A stretch of DNA of 64,000 nucleotides, from NCBI GenBank assembly GCA_964545855.1, contig CAZJHD010000011.1, positions 50,783-114,782 on the forward strand. The letters are read 5' to 3'. The DNA comes from CAZJHD01 sp964545855. Its GTDB lineage: Bacteria > Planctomycetota > UBA1135 > JACQFD01. The notes beneath the pieces are model-generated. The model saw only the letters and a list, made by a program, of their open reading frames with translations. It was not told the origin of the DNA and made no database searches. This document shows positions 35,852 through 45,597 of this stretch, piece after piece; the stretch's first letter is position 1; every line of letters starts with the position of its first letter. The position numbers were made by a program, and so were the translations under genes.

Positions 35852-37335
35852 TCGCGAGCGATCGCGCCGCGCTCGGGCTCCGCGACCGGCTGAATCCCGT
35901 GTTCGTGCGGGAGGTCCAGCAGGCGTTCAACGGCAAGTCGTTCCTCCTGATCCTCGCGCTCGCCCTCGCCGCCGTCGGCACCATCGCGGCGATCCTCGGC
36001 CTCGAGGACCCGTCGACGCAGGGCCTCGGCGCGCAGGGTCTCCAGCTCGTCACGATGACGCTCGCGCCCATCGCGGTCCTCGTCGTGCCGACGCAGGCCT
36101 TCCTCTCGATGAGCCGCGAGATGCGCGCCGGCACGGCGGAGCTGCTGCTGCTCACGAGCCTCTCGCCCGGGACGATCGTGCGCGGGAAGCTGCTCGCGGC
36201 GATCTCCCAGTTCGGGCTCTGGCTCTCGCTCTTCGCGCCGCTCCTCGCGCTCTGCTACCTGCTGCGCGGGATCTCGGTCGTCGACGTCGTTCTCGGCATC
36301 GCCCTCACGACGCTCTTCTGCGCCGCCGCCAGCTCCTTCGCCATCGCGCTCGGGTCGCTCGCGCGCTCGGGCCCCGCGGCCGGCATCGTCACGGCTCTCG
36401 CCGCCCTCGGGCTCGCCATGGCGACGCTCCAGACGATGGCGTTCTTCGCATGGGCGTTGTTCGCCATGGGAATGTGGGGAGGCTCGTCCGCATTCGTGGA
36501 GGTCTACGGGACGGTCTGCGTCGTCCTCGCGCTCGTGGTCTCGCTCGGGGCGGTCGTCGCCCAGAGCCAGCTCCAGCACACCGTCGAGAACCGCTCGACT
36601 CCCTTCCGGGTCTTCTTCCTCACGGCGTGCGCGACGGGACTCGTCTGGACGTGGGCCGTCTCGACGCCCGGGTTGCTCGACGGCGCGCTCGATCGCGTCT
36701 CGACCTGCTGCTTCATGGCGGGCCTCGTCTTCTTCGTCTTCGCCGCGACGGAGGAGCCGGAGCTCTCGCCTCGCGTTCGGGCGCGCGTCCCGCGCAGCCC
36801 GACGATCGCCTTCCTCGCGCTCCCCTTCCTCCCGGGCGCGGGCCGGGGGCTCCTCTTCGCGGTCCTCGCGACGGCGCTCGTCGGCATTGCGACGATCTTC
36901 GGTCAGGCGAAGGACGGGTGGCCGGTCTCGCGCGACCATCTGACCTGGCTCGCCTGGGCCCACTACGCGGTCCTCTACGCCTCGATCGCCTTCCTCCTGC
37001 GCCGGCTCCTCCGACGGATCCGGCGTCCGGCCCTCGCGGCCCGGCTCGCGACGGCGGCCTTCTTCCTCTTCGTCGGCATTCTCCTCCCGACGCTCCTGCA
37101 GGTCGCCTTCCGGAGCACGTCCGGATCCGCGGGCCGAGAGTGGACGCTCCTCCAGGTGCTGAATCCCTACTGGACGACCGGCACCTTCGCGAGGAGACCG
37201 ACGGGCGCCAGCTTGGCGCTCCCCCTGCTCCTGCTGATCGACCTCGTCCTGCTGCTCCTCTGCCTGCCGTCCGTCCTCCGCTCCGTCGGGGAGGTCTTCG
37301 CGGCCTCGCGCGCGAATCGCCGCCGTGCGGCCTGA
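35848..37335 (+). CDS. ABC-2 type transporter permease
   Basis: This 495-residue protein starts at GTG 35848, overlapping the ATPase stop by 4 bp. It has about twelve hydrophobic helices (for example FLLILALALAAVGTIAAILG and MTLAPIAVLVVPTQAFLSM). The motif NPVFVREVQQAFNGKSF at the N-terminus and AGTAELLLLTSLSPGTIVRGK are typical of ABC-2 permeases. It forms the membrane part of the exporter powered by the upstream ATPase. The substrate is unknown; envelope assembly is a guess from context. Confidence 0.88.
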   Translation: MIASDRAALGLRDRLNPVFVREVQQAFNGKSFLLILALALAAVGTIAAILGLEDPSTQGLGAQGLQLVTMTLAPIAVLVVPTQAFLSMSREMRAGTAELLLLTSLSPGTIVRGKLLAAISQFGLWLSLFAPLLALCYLLRGISVVDVVLGIALTTLFCAAASSFAIALGSLARSGPAAGIVTALAALGLAMATLQTMAFFAWALFAMGMWGGSSAFVEVYGTVCVVLALVVSLGAVVAQSQLQHTVENRSTPFRVFFLTACATGLVWTWAVSTPGLLDGALDRVSTCCFMAGLVFFVFAATEEPELSPRVRARVPRSPTIAFLALPFLPGAGRGLLFAVLATALVGIATIFGQAKDGWPVSRDHLTWLAWAHYAVLYASIAFLLRRLLRRIRRPALAARLATAAFFLFVGILLPTLLQVAFRSTSGSAGREWTLLQVLNPYWTTGTFARRPTGASLALPLLLLIDLVLLLLCLPSVLRSVGEVFAASRANRRRAA

Positions 37336-38137
37336 CCTCGAGCTCGCCTGCGCACGATTCCGTCTCGCGCCGCCGGTGCGCGCGCTCGCGGGCCTCGCCG
37401 GCGAGCGGCTCGGGCGGGGCCTCGGCGCGTCCCTCGAGTTCCAGGACTTCCGCGACTACGCCCCCGGCGACGACCTGCGGCGCGTCGACTGGCGCTCCTA
37501 CGCACGGACCGACCGGCTGCAGGTGCGTCTCTACCGCGAGGAGGTCTCGCCGGCGCTCGACCTCGTCGCCGACCTCTCCGCGTCCATGGGCGTGACGGAG
37601 ACGAAGGCGCGCGCGACGCGCGACCTCGTCGAGGCGTTCGCTGCCTGGGGGCTGCGCGCCGGAGGGCGGCCGCGGCGCCTGCGCGCCGGCGGCGCCCGGT
37701 TCGAGGACGCCGGCGCCGAGCGGCTCGAGGGAGACGGCCGCGGCGGGCTCCTCCCGCGCGAGGCGCTCCGCCCCCACGGCGTGCGCGCCGTCGTCTCCGA
37801 CTTCCTCTTCGCCGGAGATCCCGGCCCCGCGATCCGGCGCCTCGCCGCCGGCGCCGCGCACCTCGACGTGATCCAGCTCCTCGATCCCTGGGAGCAGGAC
37901 CCCGCGCTCGACGGGACGTGGGCTCTCGTCGACGCCGAGGACGGCTCGCGACAGGAGCTCCGGCTCGACGCGCGCGCCGTGAAGGGCTACCGCGAGCGCC
38001 TCGCGCGGCTCCGCGGCGCCGTCGAGTCAGCGGCCCGCGCCGCGGGCGCCCGCTACGCCTGCGTCGCCGCCGCGGAGCCCGAGGCGATGTTCCGGGGCGC
38101 GCTCCTCGCCCGGGGAATCCTGGAGCCGGCGCGGTGA
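37325..38137 (+). CDS. DUF58 domain protein (vWA-like, MoxR partner)
   Basis: This 270-residue protein starts at GTG 37325, overlapping the permease by 11 bp. The DUF58 signature is LEFQDFRDYAPGDDLRRVDW then RSYARTDRLQVRLYREE, followed by a vWA-like MIDAS start DLSAS (DxSxS) in DLVADLSASMG. DUF58 proteins are regular partners of MoxR ATPases. The protein is cytoplasmic or membrane-associated. Confidence 0.92.
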   Translation: MRPDLELACARFRLAPPVRALAGLAGERLGRGLGASLEFQDFRDYAPGDDLRRVDWRSYARTDRLQVRLYREEVSPALDLVADLSASMGVTETKARATRDLVEAFAAWGLRAGGRPRRLRAGGARFEDAGAERLEGDGRGGLLPREALRPHGVRAVVSDFLFAGDPGPAIRRLAAGAAHLDVIQLLDPWEQDPALDGTWALVDAEDGSRQELRLDARAVKGYRERLARLRGAVESAARAAGARYACVAAAEPEAMFRGALLARGILEPAR

Positions 38138-39921
38138 ACTTCGCCGCGCCCCTCGGCCTGCTCGCGCTGCTCGCGCTCCCCGCGATCCTCTTCCTGCATC
38201 TCTTCCGCCGGCGCCTGCGGGAACGACGCGTCGCCGGCCTTTTCCTCTTCGCGCCCGACGCGCTCACGGCGCCCGCGGGGCGCCGGCGCACGCGGCTGCT
38301 CCGGACCGGGTCGCTCCTCTGCGAGCTCGCGGCGGCGGCGGTGCTCGCGCTCTGGCTCGGCGCGCTCGACCTCGGCTGCTCCGCCCGCGCGGTCCACGTC
38401 GTCGCCGTCCTCGACGACTCCGCGTCGATGGGGGCGCGCGGCCCGGCGGGATCCTTCGCCGACCGGGCGAGGCGCGTCGTGGAGTCGGCGCTCGACGGTG
38501 CGGGCTCCGCTGCGACGGCGACGCTCGTCGTGAGCGGACCCCGTCCCGAGATCGTGGCCGGGCCGCATGCGCCCGCCGCGGAGGTGCGCGCGGCGCTCGC
38601 CGCCTGGTCGCCCCGCCGGACACGCCATGACCCGGCCGCCGCCCTCGACCTCGGCCTCGCGATCGCGGGCGCCTCGGATCGGCTCCTCTTCGTGACGGAC
38701 GAGCCGAAGGCTCCGGCGCCTCCGCGCTACGAGGTCGTCGCCGTCGGCGAGCCGCTCGCGAACGCGGCGATCGTCGCGGCGAGGCGCGTCGTCGAGCCCG
38801 GCGGCGAGGAGCGGCTCCTCCTCGACGTGCGCGCCTTCGGCGCCGGGATCGGCCGCGTCCGCGTCCGAGTGCATTCCGCCGAGGGGCCGGGCCGCGGCGC
38901 GCTGCTCGCCGAGACCGACGCGGCGCTCGGGGAAGGCTCCCTGGCGCGGCTCGCGCTCGTGCTGCCGCCGGACGCGGGCGCCGTCACGGCGACGATCGAC
39001 GACGACGCGCTCGCGATCGACGGCGAGGCGACGCTGCTCCCCGATCCGCTCCGGATCGTCGGCGTCGCGTCGCTCCTCGGCGAGGAGGAGACGGGGCGCC
39101 TGCGGCTCGACCGGGCGCTCGCCGCGATCCACGGCGCGCGCGCGGCGCCGCTCGCGGAGTCGACCGTCGTCCTCGCGCCCGCCGCCGGCGCGCTTGCGCC
39201 GGGGCGCGTCGAGCTCGTGATCCAGGCGACGGGTCCCGAGCGCAGCGAGTGGACCGGGCCGTTCCTGCTCGCGCACCGCCACCCGCTCCTCGCCGGCGTG
39301 ACGCTCGCGGGCGTGGTCTGGAGCGCGGGCGACGGAAGCCACCCCGGGCTCCCGCTCGTGTCGGCCGGCGACCGGACGCTCGTGAGCGAGTCGGTCGAAG
39401 GGACCGCGACGCGCCTCTGGGTCGATCTCGACCTCGCGCGCAGCAATCTCCCCTTCTCGCCGGACTGGCCGATCCTCCTCGCGAACGTCGTCGAGCGCGC
39501 GCGAGCGGGGCTGCCGGGCCTCGGCGCGGCGAACGCGCGCGTCGGGGACGAGATCGTCTGGCGCGCCGAGACGCCGGGGGCGCCGGCGGGAGCGGTCGAG
39601 TGCGTCGCGCCGAGCGGCGCACGTGCGCCCGGGCGCGGGAGCGCCGAGATCGGGTTCCCGGCGCGCGAGCCGGGGATCCACCGGATCGAGAGGAGCGGGC
39701 GCGAGGTCGCGCGCTGCGCCGTGCGCTTCGAGGACGCGAGCGAGTCGGACCTGACGCGGTGCGGAGCCGCGCGGCGACCCGCCGAGGCACCGCCCTCGCC
39801 GGACGAGGCGGCGGCGCAGGCCGCGGCTCCGGCGGCGGCGGAGCGGCGCGTCCTCGCGGTCCTCCTGCTGGCCGCGCTCGTCGCCGACTGGCTCGTCCTG
39901 CGGCGGGCTCGCACCTCGTGA
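38134..39921 (+). CDS. BatA-like membrane protein with vWA domain
   Basis: This 595-residue protein starts at GTG 38134 (GTGA overlap). The N-terminal BatA domain has two membrane helices (APLGLLALLALPAILFLHLF, then a second near 55-75) and the vWA domain follows with MIDAS DDSAS at about 94. A large beta-rich region and a C-terminal helix (VLLLAALVADWLVL, near 575-590) complete it. It is anchored at the inner membrane with the vWA outside. Members work with MoxR/DUF58 in aerotolerance or envelope-assembly modules. Confidence 0.9.
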   Translation: MNFAAPLGLLALLALPAILFLHLFRRRLRERRVAGLFLFAPDALTAPAGRRRTRLLRTGSLLCELAAAAVLALWLGALDLGCSARAVHVVAVLDDSASMGARGPAGSFADRARRVVESALDGAGSAATATLVVSGPRPEIVAGPHAPAAEVRAALAAWSPRRTRHDPAAALDLGLAIAGASDRLLFVTDEPKAPAPPRYEVVAVGEPLANAAIVAARRVVEPGGEERLLLDVRAFGAGIGRVRVRVHSAEGPGRGALLAETDAALGEGSLARLALVLPPDAGAVTATIDDDALAIDGEATLLPDPLRIVGVASLLGEEETGRLRLDRALAAIHGARAAPLAESTVVLAPAAGALAPGRVELVIQATGPERSEWTGPFLLAHRHPLLAGVTLAGVVWSAGDGSHPGLPLVSAGDRTLVSESVEGTATRLWVDLDLARSNLPFSPDWPILLANVVERARAGLPGLGAANARVGDEIVWRAETPGAPAGAVECVAPSGARAPGRGSAEIGFPAREPGIHRIERSGREVARCAVRFEDASESDLTRCGAARRPAEAPPSPDEAAAQAAAPAAAERRVLAVLLLAALVADWLVLRRARTS

Positions 39922-42707
39922 TCCATTTCGCGCATCCCGAGGCGTTCCTGCTCGCGCTGCCGCTGCTGCTCGTCCTGCGGTGGCGCCTCGGCGAGCGGCC
40001 GCTCGTCTCGCTCCTGCGCGGCGCGTGTCTCCTCGCCGCGCTCGCGCTCCTCGCGCGGCCCTCCTGGTCGGGGCGCGAGCAGGGGCGCGACCTGATCCTC
40101 GTCGTCGACCGCTCGCTCTCGATCCCCGAGGACGCCTTCGTGCGCGTGCGCGAGCTCGCCGACTTCGCCGCGCGGGCGGCGCGCTCCGGCGATCGGATCG
40201 GGGTCGTCGCCTTCGGTCGCGGCGCCGTCGTCGAGCGGGCCCCCGAGGAGAGCTTCCGGCCGGCGCCCCTCCAGCGCGCCGTCGACCGCGACGGGACCGA
40301 CGTCGCGCAGGCGCTCGAGACCGCGCTCGCGCTCGTGCCGTCGGGGCGGCCCGCGTCCCTCGCGCTGCTCTCCGACGGGCAGACGACGGGGCGCGACCCG
40401 TCGGGCGTCGCGCGCGAGGCGGCGCGCCGTGGGATCCGCGTCGACGCGTTCCCGCTGCGGCGCGCGGGGTCGGCGGACGTGGCGGTCGAGGACGTCGAGG
40501 TGCCGGGCGAGGTGGCTGCGGGGGAGCCGTTCCAGGGCTCCGCCTGGATCCGCAGCGACCGCGCCGTCGAGGCGGACGTGACCGTGCTGCGCGACGGCGC
40601 GGTGCTCTCGACGTCGCGGCGCGCGCTGCGCCCCGGAGCGAATCGCGTCCTCTTCCGCGATCGGCCGATCGACGCGGGTCTCCGCCGCTACGAGGTGCGC
40701 GTCGAGGCGGGCACGGACCGCGTCCCGGAGAACGATCGCGCGTTCGGCGCGCTCCGCGTCGCGGCGCCCTCGCGCGTGCTGTGCGTGACTCCGGGGGGCC
40801 GCGAGGACCGCCTCACGCGGTCGCTGCGCGCGGCGGGGCTGACGGTCGAGGTGAGCGCTCCCGGGGTCGCGCCGCTGCGGCCCGAGGCGCTCGACGGCGT
40901 GCGCGCCGTCGTGCTCGAGAACGTCGCCGCGGGCGACCTTCCTCCCGGAGGGATCGCGGCGCTCCGCGGCTTCGTCGAGGGCTTCGGCGGCGGCCTCCTG
41001 ATGACCGGCGGGCGCGCCTCCTTCGGCATCGGAGGCTATCGGCGCTCGCCCGTGGAGGAGGTGCTTCCGGTCTCGCTCGAGATCCGCCAGGAGCAGAGGA
41101 AGTTCGGCATCGCTATGGCGATCGCGCTCGACCGCTCCGGCTCCATGGCCGTGTCGGTCGCCGGCGGGCGCACGAAGATGGACCTCGCGAACCAGGGCGC
41201 CTGCGCCGCGATCGAGCTCCTCTCGCCGATCGACTCCGTCTCCGTCCTCGCCGTCGACTCGTCGCCGCACGTCGTCGTTCCCGCCACGGACGTCGTCGAT
41301 CGGGCCGCGATCGTCCGGCGCGTCCTGCGCATCGAGTCGGCCGGCGGCGGGATCTTCGTCGGCGCGGCGCTCCACCGCGCCGCCGATCAGCTCGCCTCCG
41401 CCGTCCAGGGGAGCCGCCACATCGTCCTGTTCGCCGACGCGGCCGATGCCGAGGAGCCCGGCGACTACGCCACCTTCGTGCCGCGGCTCGCCGAGGCGGG
41501 CGTGACCGTGTCCGTGATCGGGCTCGGCTCCGAGACCGACAGCGACGCGAGGCTCCTGCGCGAGATCGCGCGACTCGGGAACGGTCGGTGCGTCTTCAGC
41601 TCCGATCCGGCCGATCTGCCGCGCGTCTTCGCCGAGGAGACGATCCAGGTCGCCCGCTCTTCGGTGGTCGAGGCGCCGACGGCCGTCGAGAGCCGGGCGG
41701 GGCTGCTCTCGATCGGCGACCTCCTCGCCACGCGCGTCCCCGACGTGGGCGGCTACTCCATCGCGTACCTGAAGCCCGATGCGCAGGAGGGTCTCCGGAC
41801 CGCCGACGAGCAGCGGGCGCCGTTCCTCGCGTTCCGGAACGCGGGGCTCGGCCGGTCGGCGGCCTTCCTCGGGGAGGTCGACGGCGATCTCTCCGGAGGT
41901 CTCGCGGACTGGCCCGCCTACGGAGACTTCTTCGCGACCCTCGTGCGCTGGCTCGGGGGGAGCGACGCGAGCGACGCGGTTTTCGCGGAGTTCGCGAGAG
42001 AAGGACACGAGGGAGTCCTCTCCATCGAGGTCGCGCGGGGCGACGAGCATCTCCTCTCGGCGGTCCGCGCGCTCGTCGCCGGTCCCGGCTCGGACGCGCA
42101 CGAAGTGCTGCTCGAGCGCGTCGATGCGCGCCGCCTCGCGGCGCGCGTGCCGCTCGAGGCACCCGGCCTCTGGCGCGCCGTCGTCGAGGCCGACGGCGCG
42201 GTCCTGCGCCTGCCGCCCGTGACGCTCTCCTATTCGCCGGAGCTCGCGCCGCGCGCCGACGCGACGGCCGGCGAGCGCCTGCTCGCGCGGCTCGCCGAGC
42301 TGAGCGGTGGCCGCGTCGAGCCCCCCGTCGCGGATCTCCTCTCCGGCTCGCGGACGGGAGCGGGATCGACCGACCTGACCGTCCTCGTGGCCTGGCTCGC
42401 CGTGGGACTCCTCCTCCTCGAGATCGCGGTACGGCGGCTCGACGTCCGCGTGCGGGCGGCCTGGCTCGCCCGCGCGATCCGCCGACGCCCGATGCAGGGG
42501 CGCAAGCGCGATCGAGCGACCGCGGCGCGCGGGACGGTGGCGGATCGTCCGACGGCGGCGCCTTCCGTGCATGCGCCCGAGGCGGGCCCGTCCGAGACGG
42601 GCGCTCCGATCGCGTCGGATCCGCCCGCCGCTCCCCCCGCGCCGGAGGAAGACGGCCTCTCCTCGGCCCTCGAGCGCGCGAAGCGACGTGCGCGCCGGCA
42701 GGGGTGA
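39918..42707 (+). CDS. Large membrane protein with two vWA domains and a GATase-like domain
   Basis: This 929-residue protein starts at GTG 39918 (GTGA overlap). Helices at the N-terminus are followed by vWA-1 with DRSLS (about 60), an Ig-like stretch, a glutamine-amidotransferase-like fold (VRAVVLENVAAGDLP, GGLLMTGGRASFGIGGY) near 325-380, vWA-2 with DRSGS (about 404) and a C-terminal membrane helix near 820-838 with a cytoplasmic Pro/Ala-rich tail. The pattern matches planctomycete and bacteroidete Bat-operon proteins often annotated as 'VWA domain-containing membrane protein'. It is last in the operon. Confidence 0.9.
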   Translation: MIHFAHPEAFLLALPLLLVLRWRLGERPLVSLLRGACLLAALALLARPSWSGREQGRDLILVVDRSLSIPEDAFVRVRELADFAARAARSGDRIGVVAFGRGAVVERAPEESFRPAPLQRAVDRDGTDVAQALETALALVPSGRPASLALLSDGQTTGRDPSGVAREAARRGIRVDAFPLRRAGSADVAVEDVEVPGEVAAGEPFQGSAWIRSDRAVEADVTVLRDGAVLSTSRRALRPGANRVLFRDRPIDAGLRRYEVRVEAGTDRVPENDRAFGALRVAAPSRVLCVTPGGREDRLTRSLRAAGLTVEVSAPGVAPLRPEALDGVRAVVLENVAAGDLPPGGIAALRGFVEGFGGGLLMTGGRASFGIGGYRRSPVEEVLPVSLEIRQEQRKFGIAMAIALDRSGSMAVSVAGGRTKMDLANQGACAAIELLSPIDSVSVLAVDSSPHVVVPATDVVDRAAIVRRVLRIESAGGGIFVGAALHRAADQLASAVQGSRHIVLFADAADAEEPGDYATFVPRLAEAGVTVSVIGLGSETDSDARLLREIARLGNGRCVFSSDPADLPRVFAEETIQVARSSVVEAPTAVESRAGLLSIGDLLATRVPDVGGYSIAYLKPDAQEGLRTADEQRAPFLAFRNAGLGRSAAFLGEVDGDLSGGLADWPAYGDFFATLVRWLGGSDASDAVFAEFAREGHEGVLSIEVARGDEHLLSAVRALVAGPGSDAHEVLLERVDARRLAARVPLEAPGLWRAVVEADGAVLRLPPVTLSYSPELAPRADATAGERLLARLAELSGGRVEPPVADLLSGSRTGAGSTDLTVLVAWLAVGLLLLEIAVRRLDVRVRAAWLARAIRRRPMQGRKRDRATAARGTVADRPTAAPSVHAPEAGPSETGAPIASDPPAAPPAPEEDGLSSALERAKRRARRQG

Positions 42708-42732
42708 GCCTCGGAGTCTGCGCCACGGGATC

Positions 42733-43248
42733 TCACGAGCCGCCCAGGCCCTGCGACAACACGAAGCGCACGGCACCGTCGAAGCGAGGGAGCGCGGCGA
42801 GGACGAAGGGAGTGGTCTTCTCCGCCGAGGCGTCGCGAGGGATCGGCGCCCGCGGCGCGTCGTCGAAGACCGCGTCCGGCTCCTGCGTGTGCTTGCGGCA
42901 GAGCACCAGGAGGGAACCCGAGATCTCCTGCGCCCGCAGCACCTGCACCCGCTCGAAGGGCTCGGACTCGCCGCCGAAGACGGCCACCACCATCTCCCGC
43001 GTCCAGTCGACCTCGGGCAACTCCGCCGGGAACGTGTCGCGCTCTCGAAGCGGGGCCGTGAATCGGTCCAGGGCCTCGCGGCTGCGGAAGACGCGCTGGG
43101 TCGCGAGCGGGAAGCCGCTCCGCGAGCCGGAAGCGAGCGTGCGCACCGCGTAGACCGGCGGCAGCGTGGTGGCGCAACCGGGCGCCGCGAACGCTGCGGC
43201 GACGCCGGAGGCGAGGAGCGCCAGCGCCCTACGAACCGCCGTTCCCAT
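42733..43248 (-). CDS. Exported protein with a PrcB-C-like domain
   Basis: This 171-residue protein starts at ATG 43248 and has an N-terminal export signal with Cys at the end (FAAPGCATTLPP), which may be a weak lipobox. The body (DWTREMVVAVFGG ... RVQVLRAQEISGSLLVLCRK ... TTPFVLAALP) follows the pattern of the PrcB C-terminal domain, found in protease-associated lipoproteins. It overlaps the ligA stop by 20 bp on the same strand, so it may be co-transcribed. Function is not established. Confidence 0.6.
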   Translation of the reverse strand: MGTAVRRALALLASGVAAAFAAPGCATTLPPVYAVRTLASGSRSGFPLATQRVFRSREALDRFTAPLRERDTFPAELPEVDWTREMVVAVFGGESEPFERVQVLRAQEISGSLLVLCRKHTQEPDAVFDDAPRAPIPRDASAEKTTPFVLAALPRFDGAVRFVLSQGLGGS

Positions 43249-45502
43249 CGCTCCCCGCCGGAGCATCCTTCGGGCCGCCGCCGCCGTCGCGCGCCGACGG
43301 CGGCTTCGCGTCGCTCTCGAGGTCTTCCCCATCCGTCGTCTCCGCGTTCTTCGCCCGTGCGGCGTTCGGCTCCGTGGCGCCCGGATCGGCGGCGTCGGCC
43401 CCCGCGCCCTTCGCCCGGCGGGATCCGCCCTTCCGCGCCCGCTTCGGCGTCGGGGGCGCCGGCGTCTCGAGCACGATCTCGCCGCGGAGCGCCTGCTGGA
43501 ACTCCTCCGGCGAGAGCACGCGCACCTGGAGCTTCTCGGCCTTGGCGAGCTTCGAGCCGGCCGACGCCCCGGCGATGACGAAGCTCGTCCTCGCGGAGAC
43601 GCTGTCGCTCGCGCGCCCGCCCCTGCGCTCCACCTCGGCCGCCGCCTCCTCGCGCGAGAGGTCTCCGAGCGCGCCCGTGAAGACGAACGTCATCCCGGCG
43701 AAGGGGCCTCCTTCCGGCGGCGCCTCGCGCTCCGTCGGCGCGACGCCGAGACCGAGCATCGTGTCGAGGGCGACGCCGTTGCGCGTGTCGTCGAAGTAGG
43801 CGCGGATCGCCCGCGCCATCTCCGGGCCGACGCCCTCGATCTCGAGGAGCGACTCCTCGCTCGCGTCGCGCACCGCCTGGAGCGAGTGGAATCGCCGCGC
43901 CAGCAGGCGCGCCGTCGCCTCGCCGACCTCCGGAATGCCGAGCGCCACGAGGAAGCGATCGAGCGGCGCCGTCTTCGCGCGCTCGATCTGCGCCAGCAGG
44001 TTCTCCGCCGACTTCTTCCCGAAACGGTCGAGCGGCTCCAGTCGATCCACCGACAGCCGGAACAGGTCTTCCATGCTCCGGAGCAGACCGGCGCTCCAGA
44101 GCTGGTCCACGACCTTCTCGCCGAGCCGGTCGATGTCGAGGGCCGCGCGCGAGGCGAAGTGGACGATGCGCTCGCGGATCTGCGCCGGGCACGACGCGTT
44201 CGGGCAGATCACGTACTCACCGACGGCCACGGCGGCGGTGTCGCATTCCGGACACCGCTCCGGCATGGCGAAGGCCGCGGCGCCCTCGGGGCGCTTCTCG
44301 ACGACGACCGTCACGACCTTCGGGATGACGTCGCCGGCCCGCTCGATCACCACGGTGTCGCCGACGTGGAGGTCGAGGTCCTTCGCGAAGCGCGGATTGT
44401 GGAGCGTCGCGTGGGAGATCGTGGCGCCGGCGAGAGTCACGGGCTCGAGCACCGCGCGCGGCGTGAGCCGGCCCGTGCGGCCCACCTGCACGTCGATGGC
44501 GTTCACCCGCGTCGTCGCCTGCCGCGGCGTGAACTTGTGCGCGAGGATCCACCGCGGAGAACGGGCCGTCCTCCCGAGCGTCTCCCAGGCGGCGAAGGTG
44601 TTCACCTTCGCCACGATCCCGTCGAGGTCGTAGCCCAGGGCGTCGCGTCGCGCCTCCAGACGGTCGTGGTACGCGATCACCTCGTCGATCCCCTGGCAGA
44701 CGGCGAGCTCCGGCGCCGTCCGGAAGCCCCACTCCGCGAGCCGCTCCACCGCCTCCGCGTAGGTCGCCGTGCCGATCTGGGACGGCACGGGAATCCCCCA
44801 GGGCACGAACTCGAGCGCTCGCTCGGCGACGAGGCGGCTGTCGAGACGCCGCAGCGTCCCGGCCGTCGCGTTGCGGGGATTCGCGAAGGGGAGCTCGCCC
44901 TCGGCCCGCATCCGCTCGTTCAGCGCCTCGAAGGCCGCGTGCGAGAGCAGGACCTCGCCGCGCACCTCGAGCCGCGCCGGCGGCCGGCGCCCCTGGAGAC
45001 GCAGCGGGATCGTGCGCACCGTGCGGAGGTTCGCCGTGATGTCCTCTCCCGTCGTGCCGTCGCCGCGGCTCGCCCCTCGGACGAGCGCGCCGTCCTCGTA
45101 GAGGAGAGACGCCGACGCACCGTCGAGCTTCGGCTCGGCCGCGTACTCGACCGCTTCGATCGCGAGCGCCTTCCGGACGCGGGCATCGAACTCGCGCACC
45201 TCCTCCGCCGTGAAGAGGGAGTCGATGGAGAGCATCGGCACCGCATGACGCGCGGGAGCGTGCTCCCCACCGTCGGGTGCGGCGCCCACCCGCTGGGTCG
45301 GCGAGTCGGGCGCACGGAGCTCCGGATGCGCCGTCTCCAGCTCGACGAGCTCGCGAAAGAGCGCGTCGTACTCGGCGTCCGAGATCTCGGGCCGCGCCAG
45401 CACGTGGTAGAGGCGGTCGTGCCGCGCGACCTCCGAACGGAGCCAGGCGATCCGAGCCGCGAAGTCGTCGCCTTCCGGAGGCGAAGGGATCTCCGCCGTC
45501 AT
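43229..45502 (-). CDS. ligA: NAD+-dependent DNA ligase LigA with extended C-terminus
   Basis: This 757-residue protein (normal is about 670) has domain Ia YHVLARPEISDAEYD, the adenylation motif EPKLDGASASLLYEDG with active-site Lys, the OB-fold, a four-Cys zinc finger (CPEC, CPNASC), HhH motifs (DIDRLGEKVVDQL, LGIPEVGEATARLL) and a BRCT domain (GMTFVFTGALGDLSREEA). About 85 extra residues rich in Lys/Arg/Pro/Ala follow the BRCT domain. It seals nicks in replication and repair. It starts at ATG 45502 and ends overlapping the PrcB-like gene. Confidence 0.98.
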   Translation of the reverse strand: MTAEIPSPPEGDDFAARIAWLRSEVARHDRLYHVLARPEISDAEYDALFRELVELETAHPELRAPDSPTQRVGAAPDGGEHAPARHAVPMLSIDSLFTAEEVREFDARVRKALAIEAVEYAAEPKLDGASASLLYEDGALVRGASRGDGTTGEDITANLRTVRTIPLRLQGRRPPARLEVRGEVLLSHAAFEALNERMRAEGELPFANPRNATAGTLRRLDSRLVAERALEFVPWGIPVPSQIGTATYAEAVERLAEWGFRTAPELAVCQGIDEVIAYHDRLEARRDALGYDLDGIVAKVNTFAAWETLGRTARSPRWILAHKFTPRQATTRVNAIDVQVGRTGRLTPRAVLEPVTLAGATISHATLHNPRFAKDLDLHVGDTVVIERAGDVIPKVVTVVVEKRPEGAAAFAMPERCPECDTAAVAVGEYVICPNASCPAQIRERIVHFASRAALDIDRLGEKVVDQLWSAGLLRSMEDLFRLSVDRLEPLDRFGKKSAENLLAQIERAKTAPLDRFLVALGIPEVGEATARLLARRFHSLQAVRDASEESLLEIEGVGPEMARAIRAYFDDTRNGVALDTMLGLGVAPTEREAPPEGGPFAGMTFVFTGALGDLSREEAAAEVERRGGRASDSVSARTSFVIAGASAGSKLAKAEKLQVRVLSPEEFQQALRGEIVLETPAPPTPKRARKGGSRRAKGAGADAADPGATEPNAARAKNAETTDGEDLESDAKPPSARDGGGGPKDAPAGSDGNGGS

Positions 45503-45597
45503 GGCCCGGAGCGCCGAGCGTCCGTGGCGAGCGTCGTCCGCTCGGCCTTCCGAAGAGAGAGAAGGGCGAGCGAGGAGGGAGTGGTCGTCACCGGCCG

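Noticed and set aside
38727..44192. 1821-codon minus-strand open frame
   Set aside because: It lies opposite the vWA operon and crosses the PrcB-like and ligA genes in a non-coding frame; composition is shadow-like.
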